From assembly GCA_022315425.1 (NCBI GenBank), contig JAIUPT010000021.1, forward strand, positions 1 through 64,000: DNA of 64,000 nt, in the 5' to 3' direction. Positions 47,028 through 58,699 of this stretch are shown here, piece after piece (position 1 is the stretch's first letter; each line of letters starts with the position of its first letter). Both the position numbers and the translations under genes were made by a program. Source of the DNA: Pseudevernia furfuracea (Eukaryota > Ascomycota > Lecanoromycetes > Lecanorales > Parmeliaceae). The notes beneath the pieces are model-generated. The model ran no database searches. It had not been told where the DNA came from and saw only the letters and a program-made list of their open reading frames with translations.

Positions 47028-48540
47028 ATGCTGCTTCCCAAGGGCGGCGTGACCTGGAAGTCGACAAAAGCACGCCTCCCACCTTATAGAGCTGTTCTTC
47101 ACTATCTCACCCGGACTCGAACACTCTCTTTCGTCGCTCTAGCCGTGGTGGTATTGATACTATGGGGGGGCATCAGTACTTCGTCGCGGGAGATGCAAAG
47201 GTGATCTCGGATTCGAAGATGGAATCGCTGTGTGCTGAAAGGCTAACCATCTCCACCTGACTCTTAGGTTCTATTGTTGGGGTCCCGCAAAAGCGCCAAT
47301 GGCAATGACGACGAACGAGCAAGCACAGTGGCACGCACACCTACAGACCCCAGTGCTCTACAATCATCACGCTCCCATCGAAGTTGAGTCGCCATCAATA
47401 CAGAGTGTTGATCTGAATGGGATCATGTCTACTCCAAGGGCTGCTGTCAATGAGGAGCGCGTTCTTATTTTGACTCCTCTGCGAGACGCCGCCCCCTACC
47501 TTAGCAAATACTTCGACCTTCTGTCTGAGCTTACCTATCCCCATGATCTTATCGACCTTGCCTTCCTCGTAGGCGACTCCACGGATGATACGTTGGCGGT
47601 GTTGTCAGCAGAGTTGGACAGAGTTCAAAAACGGACCGATAAGATACCGTTTCACAGCGCGCTGATCGTAGAAAAGGATTTCGGGGCTATCGTCGGCCAG
47701 AGCGTTGAAGAGAGACACGGATTCAAGGCTCAGGGGCCTAGGCGGAAAGCAATTGCTAGGGCTCGAAATTACCTCCTCTACACCGCGCTGAAGCCAACAC
47801 ACTCTTGGGTGTACTGGAGAGATGTCGATATCCAGGATAGCCCCGGTAAGATTCTGGAGGATTTCATGGATCACAATAAAGATGTCTTGGTCCCAAGTAT
47901 GTATGCCCGTGTCATGCCGCTGTGGAATTAGTACTGAAATTGCAGATATTTGGTTTCACCGATACGAAAATGGCCGTGATATAGAGGGTCGCTGTAAGTT
48001 GTTCCGGTCCATGTATACGTCAAGGAAATGCTTATAATCTCTAAAGTCGACTACAACTCCTGGATCGAGTCTGACACAGGTCGCAAGCTTGCAGATTCTT
48101 TAGATAAGGATATAGTTTTAGCCGAGGGTATGTGCCGTACTCGTTTCTTCAACATGAAAAATTGAAGCTAATGTCAACGTAGGCTACAAGGAGTACAATA
48201 CCAAACGGAAATACCTCGTCACCCTGGGCGATTGGCGAAACAACAAAGATGAGGAGGTGGAATTAGATGGAGTTGGTGGCGTGAATATACTAGTGAAAGC
48301 GGATGTACACAGATCAGGTGGGTGGAAGCACATTGGGCAGATCCTCAGAAGTATATGCTAATGATCCGCTAAGGCATTAATTTCCCATGCTACGCCTTTG
48401 AGAACCAGGCGGAGACTGAGGGTTTTGCCAAGATGGCGAAACGAGCAGGTTACCAAGTTGTAGGACTACCGAATTACGTGGTTTGGCACATCGACACCGA
48501 AGAGAAGCGAGGAAATTTGGGTTCGAGACCGGCATATTAG
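47028..48540 (+). CDS. anp1: Anp1-type alpha-mannosyltransferase (M-Pol II, GT62)
   Basis: Six exons (47,028-47,200; 47,268-47,896; 47,946-47,993; 48,047-48,127; 48,183-48,317; 48,374-48,540) give 410 residues; each junction keeps frame. The protein is type II: a short basic cytosolic tail, one membrane anchor (about 36-53, TLSFVALAVVVLILWGGI), then the catalytic domain. Key stretches: LILTPLRDAAPYLSKYFDLL, FLVGDSTDDT, the metal-binding-type YWRDVDIQ, then NIWFHRYENGRDIEGRFDYN across the exon 2-3-4 joins, LGDWRNNKDEEVELDGVGGV, INFPCYAFENQAETEGFAKM and GLPNYVVWHIDTEE. These are hallmarks of Anp1/Van1/Mnn9. It acts in the Golgi to extend the mannan backbone of N-glycans. Confidence 0.93.
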
Positions 48541-49394
48541 ATGTCACGACGGTTCACAAGCATTTCGTTTTACTAAGTAGACAGTCTCAGTTACACAAGG
48601 ATTAAGGCCAGTTGCTCTTGCTTTGAAGTGCGATGGGTTGAGGACGACAACAATTGGGAACGGAGCCACAAGGATAGCGGGATGAACGCCCATCACCCAG
48701 TCAAAGGGTGGTTCCTCAGGGAGGGCACTGAGATATAATAATGATGTCGAGATAAGCTTCCCCGAGTCCACTTCCAGGCGTTATGTGTGCCCTTGCAGCT
48801 TGTAAGCCTGCTTTGTCGAGGTGGTTGAGAGGTAAACCTTTGCCTTAGGCTAGGCGCTTTCTTGGGTGTAAATAATTTAGCTGATCCCCTGTTCATTCAA
48901 GACGCTGAACTGGATCACGTTTGAGAGGATGTATACTCACTTCATCGGTGGTCAGCTGAGAGAAGCAAAAGGTGGTTTGCATGCTCGCACGCAATCGTGA
49001 AAACCCAGATAGGTGTCATGCATGTTTTATGGAGACTTTTGCCGGCAGTCGAAGCATGCATGAATATAGTGCTACAAATCATATAGGTAGCTTTGCTCGG
49101 ATGGTAGGATGGAGGTGGCTTATTTCTTTAGCACACAATGATCGTTGGTCAATAAGGCATTGCCATAATGTGCAATCCAATGATGGAATTCTACTTCTTG
49201 TTGCTCGGTACTTCGCGCTACCACTGTCAGAATCCTGCAATATTGCAATATCGTTACCGATGGGAACAACAGATGCCGATCATCTTAAAAGGAGAAGTCA
49301 GAACGGAGACAGACTGTAGACGGTACTTTGCGGATCAACCGAGCACGAGAATCTCTTCGACGTAGAATTGGTTTGAACCTGGACTATGGATGCT
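48541..49394. other. Convergent intergenic region
   Basis: About 0.85 kb between converging genes; no supported gene. Confidence 0.6.
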
Positions 49395-51283
49395 CTATTT
49401 ATAGTCGCCAACATCAAACTTCTCGTTGTCAAAGAACCTCGCAGAAATGGTGTTTCCGTTGAAGATCCTCCCTTCGAGAGCGTTCACGGCCTGTGATGGG
49501 TCAGCACGCATTCCAGAAGTACTCGTGGGATGGAACATACCCTCAGCGCCGACAATTGACTGGTAAATTTGACAAAGACTGGGGCCTTGGAGGCGTCGCT
49601 GCGATCAATGAAGACTCTCTCCACACGGCCATACTGTCGCTGTGAGCAAGTATGCAAGAAGTGAGCTGCTTTTCTGATTATACTGACTTTATCTCCGCAC
49701 TCCTCTCCAATTTCCTGCATCAGCCCCCCGTCACCCGCCCCTTCCATCTCCGCGTCTAGGTCCATGCCATCGACCATTCCCCGTAGAACAACGACTTCAC
49801 TCATGGCGCCAAATTTACCCTCTTCAGCTTCGGCGTCATGACCGCCCTTCTTCTTACCTCCAATGATCTTTCCTCTACCACCTGGCCCAACAAAGCCTCC
49901 ACCTTCGGAGTCGGGTTTCTTCTTCTGCTTCTCGATCTGTACACGCAGAGGATTGACAATGCCAGAGCCACTTGCGCCAAGACCCGAACCCTTGCTCCAT
50001 CCATACTTTGACATCAAGCGCTCCGCAAATCCTTTCTGACCAGGTCGAAGAGAACGTGGAGCAACATCCGACGGCTCCTCTTCTTCCCTTAAGTCGGTCT
50101 GCAAAGCATCTTCGAGCTCGGCTTCTGAAGAGGGTAGCTCAGACGGCGCGGCAGGAAGGTTGTAACGCACAGGTGCTCGGGATATGCTTGCTGGTGGCAG
50201 CGGTGGACTATTCAATGTGGATGGTGGATGTGGATGGGCGATGTATGGTGGATCTGATGCTGGTGGCGGTGGTGGTGGCGAAACAGCGAGCGGATCGACT
50301 TGATGAGCAGGCGGATTATAGCTGAGAGATTCTGCGGGATTGCCAGATTGAGAGAGACGCATTCGTCGAGCATAGGCGTCATCACCAGTTGGATCGTTCG
50401 GCACTTCAACTGATTGGGGATTGTGTTGTGGTTTACTAACATCGTCAAATGATGAAGGAGGCGCGAAAGACAAACCTGGAGGCGCAAATTGCTCTAATAA
50501 TGTTTAGCATCTGCTGACACAAGAGACGAAAGAACGCACTGTTCAGCTGAGGTCTGAAGTCATTTCCCGAACTATCCGATTCACTGTACGGTCTCTTTGC
50601 CAAACGATGCGCATAAAGCTTGTCTTTCCATTCTCTGATTTCCGCGATCCTTTCATCACTGTGCTTATAATCTTCGTAATTATTTGGACGGGAGGGATCG
50701 TAAATGTCGTCCCAATTTTGAGGAACATGAGACTCGTCCTTGTTTTTCTTTCGCTTTTTCCTACCGCCGCGCTGTCGTTTTTCACCGCCATAGAATCCGT
50801 TTATATCGTTGTCCTCGCCCTCCGCAGTCCAGTCGGCGAGCGTGGTTTTCGAAGGGGGCCGTGCCGTCACGCTTGCTGATTCGGGTGGTACCACATCTGG
50901 CAAAGGGGTCGAAGGAGCTGCCGCCGGAGGCCTTGGGGTCGAAGACTTGGGCTTCGGTTTCTGGGCTGACAATTGTGGCCTTTTTGTTGGTTGAAAGCGT
51001 AGAGAAGCTGTATATTGCAAGAAAGCGAAAAGTGTGAGCCAAACCAGACGGCATAACTGTAGCGACCTCACACAGAGGCAGGCTCATATCTACCGGCATT
51101 TATTTGCTGCTTTTCTGTTGCTACTCTATTTTGTAGCGGGTCCTCTTCGACAGCTTGCTTGAAAACCACAGGAGCTCGGGAGATGGTGCCCGGAGTGGAA
51201 TCTTTGTTAGACGAAGGATCGAGCAGGTTGGCATAGAGGGAAAGGCCGGGTCGTGCAGACCTGGCTGAAGAATCGGGAGCCAT
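49395..51283 (-). CDS. SPF45/RBM17-like splicing factor (G-patch + C-terminal RRM)
   Basis: Five exons (51,283-51,094; 51,007-50,540; 50,493-49,688; 49,633-49,541; 49,490-49,395) give 550 residues. Domains in order: N-terminal SLYANLLD and ASLRFQPTKRPQ, as in SPF45; an acidic/basic stretch with GGEKRQRGGRKKRKKNK; a middle segment with RRMRLSQ; a proline-rich linker; a G-patch (GFAERLMSKYGWSKGSGLGA); and a C-terminal UHM-type RRM (VVVLRGMVD, YGRVERVFID, APVFVKFTS, then ARFFDNEKF, whose R-x-F fits a UHM). In animals SPF45 binds SF3b155-type ligands and helps 3' splice-site choice, especially for short introns. Introns are 46-86 bp. It diverges from the acyl-CoA synthetase gene across 319 bp. 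Confidence 0.9.
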
Positions 51284-51602
51284 GATGAGATGGTCAGACG
51301 AGTAAATAAAGACTGCGTATCTGGTAATGATGAGATTAATGTACTCAAGAGGTTCTCGGAGCGAGCGGCGGCAAAAATCTCCTAGTGGCCATTACCGATA
51401 GCTTCGATAAGGTAGGCTTGGCACTTGCTACCCTTCAATTTCATTCAATCAATTGTAGGTACGAGGGTACCTCAGCGACGTCATTCACTTAAAAGGAAGT
51501 ATTATTACTTTGGATGTACCTCAATTCTTAAGTCTTCTTTTCAATTCATGTATTTACGCATGTCTGTGCTATAGATTTCTCATCCTGTACATAGCAGCAT
51601 CA
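51284..51602. promoter_or_regulatory. Shared divergent promoter, SPF45 / Pcs60-like
   Basis: 319 bp between the two start codons. No specific element assigned. Confidence 0.55.
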
Positions 51603-53485
51603 ATGGCAACCTTGTCCACCACACTCCCAAGTACGGGACAAGCGCCAGCTATCATTGTGCCCGGCAAGCCTAATGCCCTTTCCATATCTTATCAACAGCT
51701 CCACTCTCACGTCTCATCGTTCCAGAAAAAACTTGCACATCTCGGCATCGCTCCTCAAGCTGCCGTGTCGATAGCTTTGCCAAATTCCTATGAATTCATC
51801 GTCGCTTTTCTTGCGGCATCCTGGCAGCGAGCGATCGCCGCCCCGCTCAATCCAGCGTACAAACAAGCAGAATTTGAATTCTACATCGATGATCTGAGCT
51901 CTGCCGTCGCTCTGGTTCCTCAGGGATCTTTCCATCAAAACGGACCCGCCGTGTGTGCAGCGCGAAAGTATAAAGCTGCCATTGCTGAATGCTATTGGAA
52001 CGGTCACGATGTAGAGCTGGACATCAAGGATTCGGGCAAGCTATCAGCAAAAGATGATCAGGAAATTCAAAAGGCGCAGCCAGATGATATCGCACTTGTT
52101 TTACACACAAGCGGTACCACTGGAAGGCCGAAAGCTGTATGTCCTGAATATATATAACAGCACAGTTAGTCGTTTAACTGACAGTCGTATTGAGGTACCC
52201 TTAACTCATCGGAATCTAACGAGGACAATGAGTGTGTAATCAGTTACCTTCGTTGTATGGATTGCGTATGTAACTAAACAGTGCAGAAAACGTCCAAGCT
52301 ACGTATAAATTGACGGCGAATGACCGGACTTTGTTGGTCATGCCTCTCTTCCATGTCCACGGACTGCTCGCGGGATTCCTAGCACCCCTTTTCTCGGGTG
52401 GATCTGTTATAGTGCCGTCGCGCTTCTCAGCCTCGGAATTCTGGGACAACTTCATCACCTACAAGGCAAATTGGTATACGGCTGTTCCAACGATCCATCA
52501 AATTTTACTCCGGAACCCCGTACGTCCTGCCTCACGTTTCAATTTGTAGTCCGCACCTATCCGCCTTTACGGGCAAGACCTGTTTTGGGCAGTGGAAGGT
52601 TCTTTGCATCGTCTTTGCTCCACGACGTGGTTCTATCGTCCAAGCTCCGGTTTCCAGAATGAATTTGCTAACTCCGGAAATTGTTGCAGCCTCCATCCAA
52701 GATGCCTGAGATTCGTTTCATTCGGTCATGCTCGTCTCCCTTGTCTCCAAAGACTTTTCACGAACTCGAACAAGCTTTCAACGCCCCAGTCTTAGAGGCT
52801 TATGCAATGACCGAAGGTGCTCATCAAATGACATCAAATCCTCTGCCTCCAGCTAGAAGATACCCGGGAAGTGTGGGTATCGGTCAAGGCGTTGAGGTAA
52901 AGATACTTGACGCAAAGGGGAGCGAGGTACCCCAGGGTGGTGAGGCAGAAATCTGCGTCCGAGGAGAAAATGTGACGAAGGGATACCTCAACAATCCCGA
53001 AGCAAACAAGACTTCGTTCACCAAAGAAGGCTTTTTCAGAACGGGCGATCAAGGCAAGCAAGATAAAGACGGGTACGTCGTTATCACTGGTAGAATCAAA
53101 GAACTCATAAACAAGGGCGGTGAAAAGATAAGCCCAGTCGAGCTCGATAATATTGTGTCTCAGAATCCATCTGTAGCAGAAGCAGTCTGCTTTGCCATCA
53201 CAGACGAGATGTACGGCCAAGACATTGGTCTGGCGGTGGTGCTGAGAGATGGAGAGAAGACGACTCCCGAGCAGCTCCGCAAATGGATCACGGCGAAAGT
53301 CGCTAAATTCAAGGTTCCGAAACAGGTATGATACGCTGTTCTCTCTCTCTCAAATTAAATCGAATATTAAGTAGTCGCAGATCTTCTTGACCGATAACAT
53401 GCCCAAGACACCGACGGGGAAAGTTCAGCGTAGAATGGTGGCGGAAGCCATGCTTAAACAGCAGAAACCGAAAGCCAAGCTCTGA
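51603..53485 (+). CDS. Peroxisomal acyl-CoA synthetase, Pcs60 / oxalyl-CoA synthetase type
   Basis: Exons 51,603-52,136, 52,195-52,231, 52,287-52,519, 52,690-53,325 and 53,381-53,485 give 514 residues. ANL-superfamily motifs are all present: LHTSGTTGRPKA (phosphate loop), THRNL, MPLFHVHGLLAGFLAPLFSG, LEAYAMTEGAHQM, GFFRTGDQGKQDKDGYVVIT, GRIKELINKGGEKISP and the C-terminal PKTPTGKVQRR with its catalytic Lys. The protein ends KAKL, whose AKL tripeptide fits a type 1 peroxisomal targeting signal. Overall layout matches yeast Pcs60 (Fat2) and plant AAE3, shown to make oxalyl-CoA. A medium-chain acyl-CoA ligase is the alternative. Exon 2 is only 37 bp. The TTG-started upstream extension of the frame is not used. 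Confidence 0.88.
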
Positions 53486-53701
53486 GAGAGCTGTTGCTGC
53501 AGTAGCCTTTGCGCTTAAAACGTGGGGGCTTACGCAATGCAGGACAACAAATTGTATGAAGGAGCAAAAAAATGTTTGGATCCTTACCTTTCTGTATAGA
53601 ACACAAGCCTGGTCGAAGTGTACACTTTGATCATATTCAGATTCGTGTAGCAATCTTACTAGTCGAGAATTCCACAGGTAGAAGCTCACGGTTTCAAGAC
53701 T

Positions 53702-54223
53702 TTACAGAGGTTGCCTAAAAGCAGACTTGAACTGATGATCGTTAGCAAAACGCTTGGACTATGAGTCGCGGGATAATCCAAATATACCGGATGAATTTGT
53801 ACTTTATTCCAATCCCATACACCTTCTTTAAAATATAAGTCCTCCTTTAAGGCCTTGAGTACATCCTCCTTCGACTCGGCAAGAGCAAGCATTATGCTAC
53901 CCTTGATCTTCGGGCCCTCCCCCTCCTTGATCACTCCTTCAAGAATAGCTCCTGCGAGCTCTCGTCATAAAAGCCAAGGACGAGACAAATAGACTACTAC
54001 AAAAGCGTCGCTGAGAACATACCTCCAAGCTTCCAGAAGCCACTCTCTATGCTAGGGTGCAGGGCTTTGAGATGATCCCTGGAACACCGTTGGATATCTG
54101 AGAATGGCTCTGCAGCTGGAACACTTACGGACGTACTTGCATCCTTTTCTGGATCACGCCTTCATGATCTGGTAGTATCACGATCCATTCGTGTTTCTGG
54201 AGTGGCGCAGCGGCTGAAGACAT
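53702..54223 (-). CDS. YCII-related domain protein
   Basis: Four exons (54,223-54,129; 54,078-54,023; 53,951-53,788; 53,731-53,702) give 114 residues. The sequence EWIVILPDHEGVIQKRMQVR, DHLKALHPSIESGFWKLGGA, GSIMLALAESKEDVLKALKE, GVWDWNKVQIHPFKSAFRQP matches the small dimeric ferredoxin-like YCII fold of fungi. The function of the family is not established; bacterial YciI relatives include dehalogenase-like enzymes. An in-frame ATG at 54,325 would add a 34-residue basic, Ser/Arg-rich start that resembles a mitochondrial presequence. Exon 4 has only ten codons and is easily missed. The 3' end lies 216 bp from that of the converging acyl-CoA synthetase gene. Confidence 0.85.
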
Positions 54224-54867
54224 ATTGTGCGTAAAGGAGGAAACACAATGTGTGGTTCTTGCCAGAATAGAAGACGGATGTCTCGGCCGGAGAAAAGAAC
54301 GTGGAATCGATTCACAGTAGAACATGCTTCAAGAACTGCGGCTACTATCGGTATGGTCTTTAGTATCGTGTTCTTATTGACCAAACTCGGTTTTACTATT
54401 TTGCCTATCAATAACCAAAATCAAGGGTCTCGATAGGTACCTATACACCCCTTTTACTACATGTACATCCCCTCCCAAAATTTATCATAGGATAAGAATG
54501 TGATCGGAGGTATTTTAGTTCGTATTACCTTAGGTTCGACTCCTAATGGCGCTGGTACAATGGTGATGCGGTGCTTCTTATTTTCTAGGAAAGATCTTCT
54601 TGGTAGGCAGCAAGGAAGAATTCTATGAAAGCCTACTACGATGTCGTGGATGTCATCGGAATCCACTAGTGGGCGATCCACTAAGGTACACTTGAATGCA
54701 CAATGCCAAGATTCGAAAGTCTGAAAGGTTCAGGCGGATTTGTTCCGCATAGAGTAGAGTAGGGCCGAAACACTTTCCCTCGCCGTGTACCTAATGACCA
54801 TGTCGAGCACATTGCCACATTATGCGCCCACTACTACAACGAATCACGCTGCCACGGTAAGCAGAGA
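54224..54867. promoter_or_regulatory. Divergent promoter, YCII / Mcp2-like
   Basis: 644 bp between start codons; nothing specific recognised. Confidence 0.5.
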
Positions 54868-56914
54868 ATGAGGGGTCCCAGTTGGGTAGATGAAATCGCC
54901 AAGACTGGCTCCTGGACGTGCCACAGATGTCTGAGAGGCAGACCAAAACCAGTTGCGCACTTGGCCGCCTACACAACGAAGCCTGGAAAATCGCCTCCAT
55001 GGACCTTCTCTGCGCAGAGAGCCTCACATCCTAGACGAAGCTCGTACGAGAGCACAGTTTCGAAGGATTTCAAGTTGGCAAGATCTGCATCAAGTAGCTT
55101 CCCGTCCTATGGACCTACATTGAAAGACTCTACATGGAAAAAGGTCCCTGTATCTAAGAGCAAAAGGCGTGGGGTGATCCTTGCGATATTTGCCATTGGG
55201 TCAATATGGGCATTTTCAGATTATGCAAAGCATAATTATGAGGCAGTAAAGAGGGCTTTGCGTGTATTTAATGCCCTGGTCCGATGCCTCAGAGAGTATG
55301 TTTTTACCCTCCGTTATCCGGCATCTTGAGCAATGCTAGTTGCACAGCTGACATGTGATATCATAGCTACCAATACACCTTGAAATCTAAGAGAAAGGAT
55401 GGGGGTGAATGGCAGACGATCCTAAAGGCATGTCACAAAAGATGTGCGGAACGTACCCTTAAAGTCTTGGAGCAAAACGGCTCAATATTCATCAAATTGG
55501 GCCAGCATTTGAGTAGTATGAACTATTTGCTTCCAGAAGAATGGACTACAACGTTTGTACCGCTACAAGACCATTGCCCAGTGTCATCGTACGATTCGAT
55601 AGCAGCCATGGTTTTAAAAGACACAGGGTCACCACTTGACGAACATTTTGACTATTTTGCGAAGACACCTATTGGTGCAGCGTCACTCGCACAAGTTCAT
55701 TTGGCAATCATGAAGGGCACTGGCCAGAAGGTCGCCGTGAAAGTACAGCACCCAGCCTTGGAAGAATGGGTGCCACTTGATCTATTCTTGACGCGCACAA
55801 CGTTTTCAATCGTCAAATTCTTTTTTCCCGAATACGACCTTGAATGGCTTTCGAAGGAGATGGAGTCCTCTCTTCCCCTAGAACTGGACTTTGCTCTCGA
55901 AGGGAGAAATGCGTTGCGTACGAAGGAGTACTTTTCCAAGATACACGAGTCACCACTGGTAGTACCTGATGTTATATGGGGTGTCAGACGGATCCTGGTC
56001 ATGGAATATCTGTCTGGTCATAGGACTGACGATCTGGGTTATCTCGACTCCAACGGCATTGATCGTGACGAGGTCTCTGCGGCCTTAGCACACATCTTCA
56101 ACGAGATGATATTCGGGGGCACGCCTCTCCATTGTGATCCGCATGGTGGAAACATTGCGATCCGCAAGAATAATGACCGGAGGAAGTCTAACTTCGACAT
56201 CATACTCTATGACCACGGCCTCTACAGAGATATACCGAAGCAGCTTCAGCGAGATTATGCGAAGCTTTGGCTTGCAGTCATAGATGCTGATGAAATTGGT
56301 ATGCGCAAGTACGCATACGACGTTGCCGGAATCACCGATGATCAATTTCCCCTGTTTGCGAGCGCCATTACTGGAAGGGACTACATGACCGCCACGAAAT
56401 CAGTAGTGTCTACGAGAACAGATTGCGAAAAGGATGAGATCTCTGGTGCCATGGGAGAAGGAATGTTGCAGGAGGTGGTTCCCCTGTGGACGCCTTTGGA
56501 TGACGAATAAAATTTGCTGACGAAAGAAAGCTGGTCCAACTTTTGGGTAAAGTTCCGCGGATCATTCTTCTGATCTTAAAAACAAACGATCTCAGTATGT
56601 GTTTATCGCACTCGTCCAACTTCCTGAAAGTCGCTTGCTGACTCCGTGAAGCTCGCAGCCTCGACGAGAATCTGCACACTCGAGAAGGTCCGGTCCGCAA
56701 TTTCCTGATCTTAGCTCGCTACTGCAGTAAGACGGTGTTGCAGGAGCAAGTGGAAATCATTAGCCATACCGGAAGTATATTGTGGCCGTCCAATTTCTTC
56801 CGACTCCTAGGGGCTTGGGCGTCTTTCATGAGGGTCGAAGTCAAGCTGTCTTTGTACGAGTATTATATTTCTTTTCGGCGTGTTGCATGCCTTTCGCCGA
56901 TCGCAAGCATCTAG
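54868..56914 (+). CDS. Mcp2/Cqd2-type ABC1 (UbiB) mitochondrial kinase-like protein
   Basis: Exons 54,868-55,295, 55,367-56,474, 56,531-56,594 and 56,652-56,914 give 620 residues. The N-terminus is basic and likely a mitochondrial presequence, with one membrane helix near 103-118 (VILAIFAIGSIWAFSD). The ABC1 domain has the KxGQ motif IKLGQHLSSMNYLLPEEW, the Ala-rich nucleotide loop PIGAASLAQVH, VAVKVQHP, HCDPHGGNIAIR and ILYDHGLY (DHG in place of DFG). The ending (GKVPRIILLILKTNDLTRSL, then a VEIISHTGS segment) is the Mcp2 tail, split by introns. Yeast Mcp2/Cqd2 sits in the inner mitochondrial membrane and affects lipid and coenzyme Q distribution. The third donor (GTGGTT) is weak but gives the family-conserved join EGMLQE/LVQLLGK; unspliced, the frame stops at 56,510. 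Confidence 0.88.
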
Positions 56915-57286
56915 CATGGGGCTGTTGGTTAAAGTGATGCATCAAGAATTAGAACGCTTGCGCTATTTCTGATATTTGAAGATGGACTTTGTGTTCTCGC
57001 TTGTTCGCTTGTTCGCTTCTTTCTTTTCTTTTCTTTTCTTTTATTTCTTTTATTTTCTTTCATTTTTTTAGCAATATCATGATCGGCTTTTAAGCCATTA
57101 CTCTTACTCTTATCTTGTTGAAAAAGAGAGGGGGCGACAACGCTGGGCAAGCCAATCACAAGAAGGCTGAAACAAATCCCAGCGTTCGCAGTCCGCAGAT
57201 CCTTGAATTTACCGAGGCCACTAATAAACATTTGCTCAAATACCTAGCTCCTTTATCCCGCACTTCGAGAGCACGCTTCTCTCAAC
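56915..57286. promoter_or_regulatory. Short intergenic region with CT-rich tract
   Basis: Holds a pyrimidine tract of repeated TTTTC (about 57,018-57,070), typical of fungal core promoters. The downstream gene starts at 57,287. Confidence 0.5.
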
Positions 57287-58180
57287 ATGGAGGAGCAGGT
57301 GAACAGGCTGGTCCAGAAAACTTGGAGTGAGTATCAACCCAAGTCACCGCCCATGTCGTCAAGCTGTAACCATGACTTTTTCAAGTGACGTACAAAGCAA
57401 CACCTAACTCAAAACGGCTTCTCGTAGCCGTGTCTGGTATTCCTGGCTCAGGTACGCAACTCAGAACCATCAGCTAGCGCAAGTTTTGCTTATACTTTCC
57501 TCCTACTTATGTTCTTCTGCTCATGCCCCTCATTTACGCGCATTGTAGGCAAAACAGCTCTTGCAAGACTCGTGGCACAGGGGCTTAACGCTATTCACAA
57601 TGAGCAAGCTCCCGGCTGCGCTTCCACTCCCGTTGCAACATCTGTCCCCATGGACGGCTATCATCTTTCCCGCGCCCAACTGTCAGCAATGCCTGACCCT
57701 ACCACAGCCCATCATCGCCGCGGGGCAGCGTTCACATTCGACGATAAGGCCTTCCTTGAGCTAGTCAAAGAGCTGCGCAAACCACTTTTGCCAGAATCAA
57801 AAACCGTTTATGCGCCGTCATTCGATCACGCCATCAAAGACCCGGTTGCTGATGATATTCCGATACACCCTGCGTCAAGAGTTGTGATTCTGGAAGGGAA
57901 TTATTTAAGCCTGAATCAAGGATTGTGGAAAGAGGCCGCAGAGTTGATGGACGAATTGTGGTTTCTAGATGTGGACTTTGAAACGGCAAGAAGACGCTTG
58001 GTGGTGAGACACGTCGCGGCTGGGATTGCAAAGAATGAGGAGGAGGCAGGTAACAGGGCTGACGACATCGATTTGGTCAATGGGAAGCAAATTGTGGATC
58101 AGAGACTAGAGGTCCAAGAAATAATAATTAGTAAGGAAGACATAACTTGGCGCCCCGGAGGAGAAAGAGGTCCAAAGTAG
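57287..58180 (+). CDS. P-loop kinase of the uridine kinase/phosphoribulokinase-like group
   Basis: Exons 57,287-57,326, 57,386-57,451 and 57,549-58,180 give 245 residues. A Walker A motif GIPGSGKTALA is built across the exon 2-3 join. Then VPMDGYHLSRAQLSAMPDPT carries the DGYH/DGFH substrate motif of the CoaA/Udk/Frc-like kinases, RRGAAFTFD follows, and VVILEGNYLSLNQGLWKEAA is the Walker B-like strand. DELWFLDVDFETARRRLVVR is the lid region. Fungal relatives are annotated as uridine kinase-like or Yfh7-like; the substrate cannot be told from sequence. Introns 1 and 2 are 59 and 97 bp. Confidence 0.78.
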
Positions 58181-58699
58181 AGGATTGTGCATTTGGAAAG
58201 AGCCTACAGTTTCTGTGGAGGAAGAGCTGAGCAGATAGAGATACGATGTCAGCGAAGGCGTAATCGAAATGAATTTTCTGAAGATATGTTTTGCATCTCG
58301 GCCTATGGGCCAAAAAGCGAAAAAGCGGCCGCGACCTCCACTCATAAGTATAATACATTTGATAACGAATGCTTTTCACCGCAGGCTTTGAATAGCATTC
58401 CAATGCATTGGGGTGCTTCGGGGTGCGAGATGTCTCGATGCATCACGCAGTCGGCTGGGTTTGCTTGCTACTGAATCCCCTCCGCTCGGAATAATCAAGC
58501 GGTGAGATGAATGCTACCGCGCAACTACCAAGCAAAACTCTCTTGCGTGGGAATAGGAACGGTAGGTTCACCCAGCGAAGCAGCCACCGGTGCATTGTTA
58601 AAAGCTCCTCGCGCATTCAGGAAAATGCTTTTGTGAGACAATTGGATGAATGTGCCGGTAAAAGGATTGCTTTTGACGTTGATCCATTCCCCCTCCATC
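58181..58699. other. Convergent intergenic region
   Basis: 3' regions of two converging genes; no supported gene. Confidence 0.6.

Noticed and set aside
46757..47089. 110-codon open frame upstream of anp1
   Set aside because: It overlaps the first anp1 exon in a different frame and has no recognisable domain; the anp1 exon encodes the expected membrane anchor.
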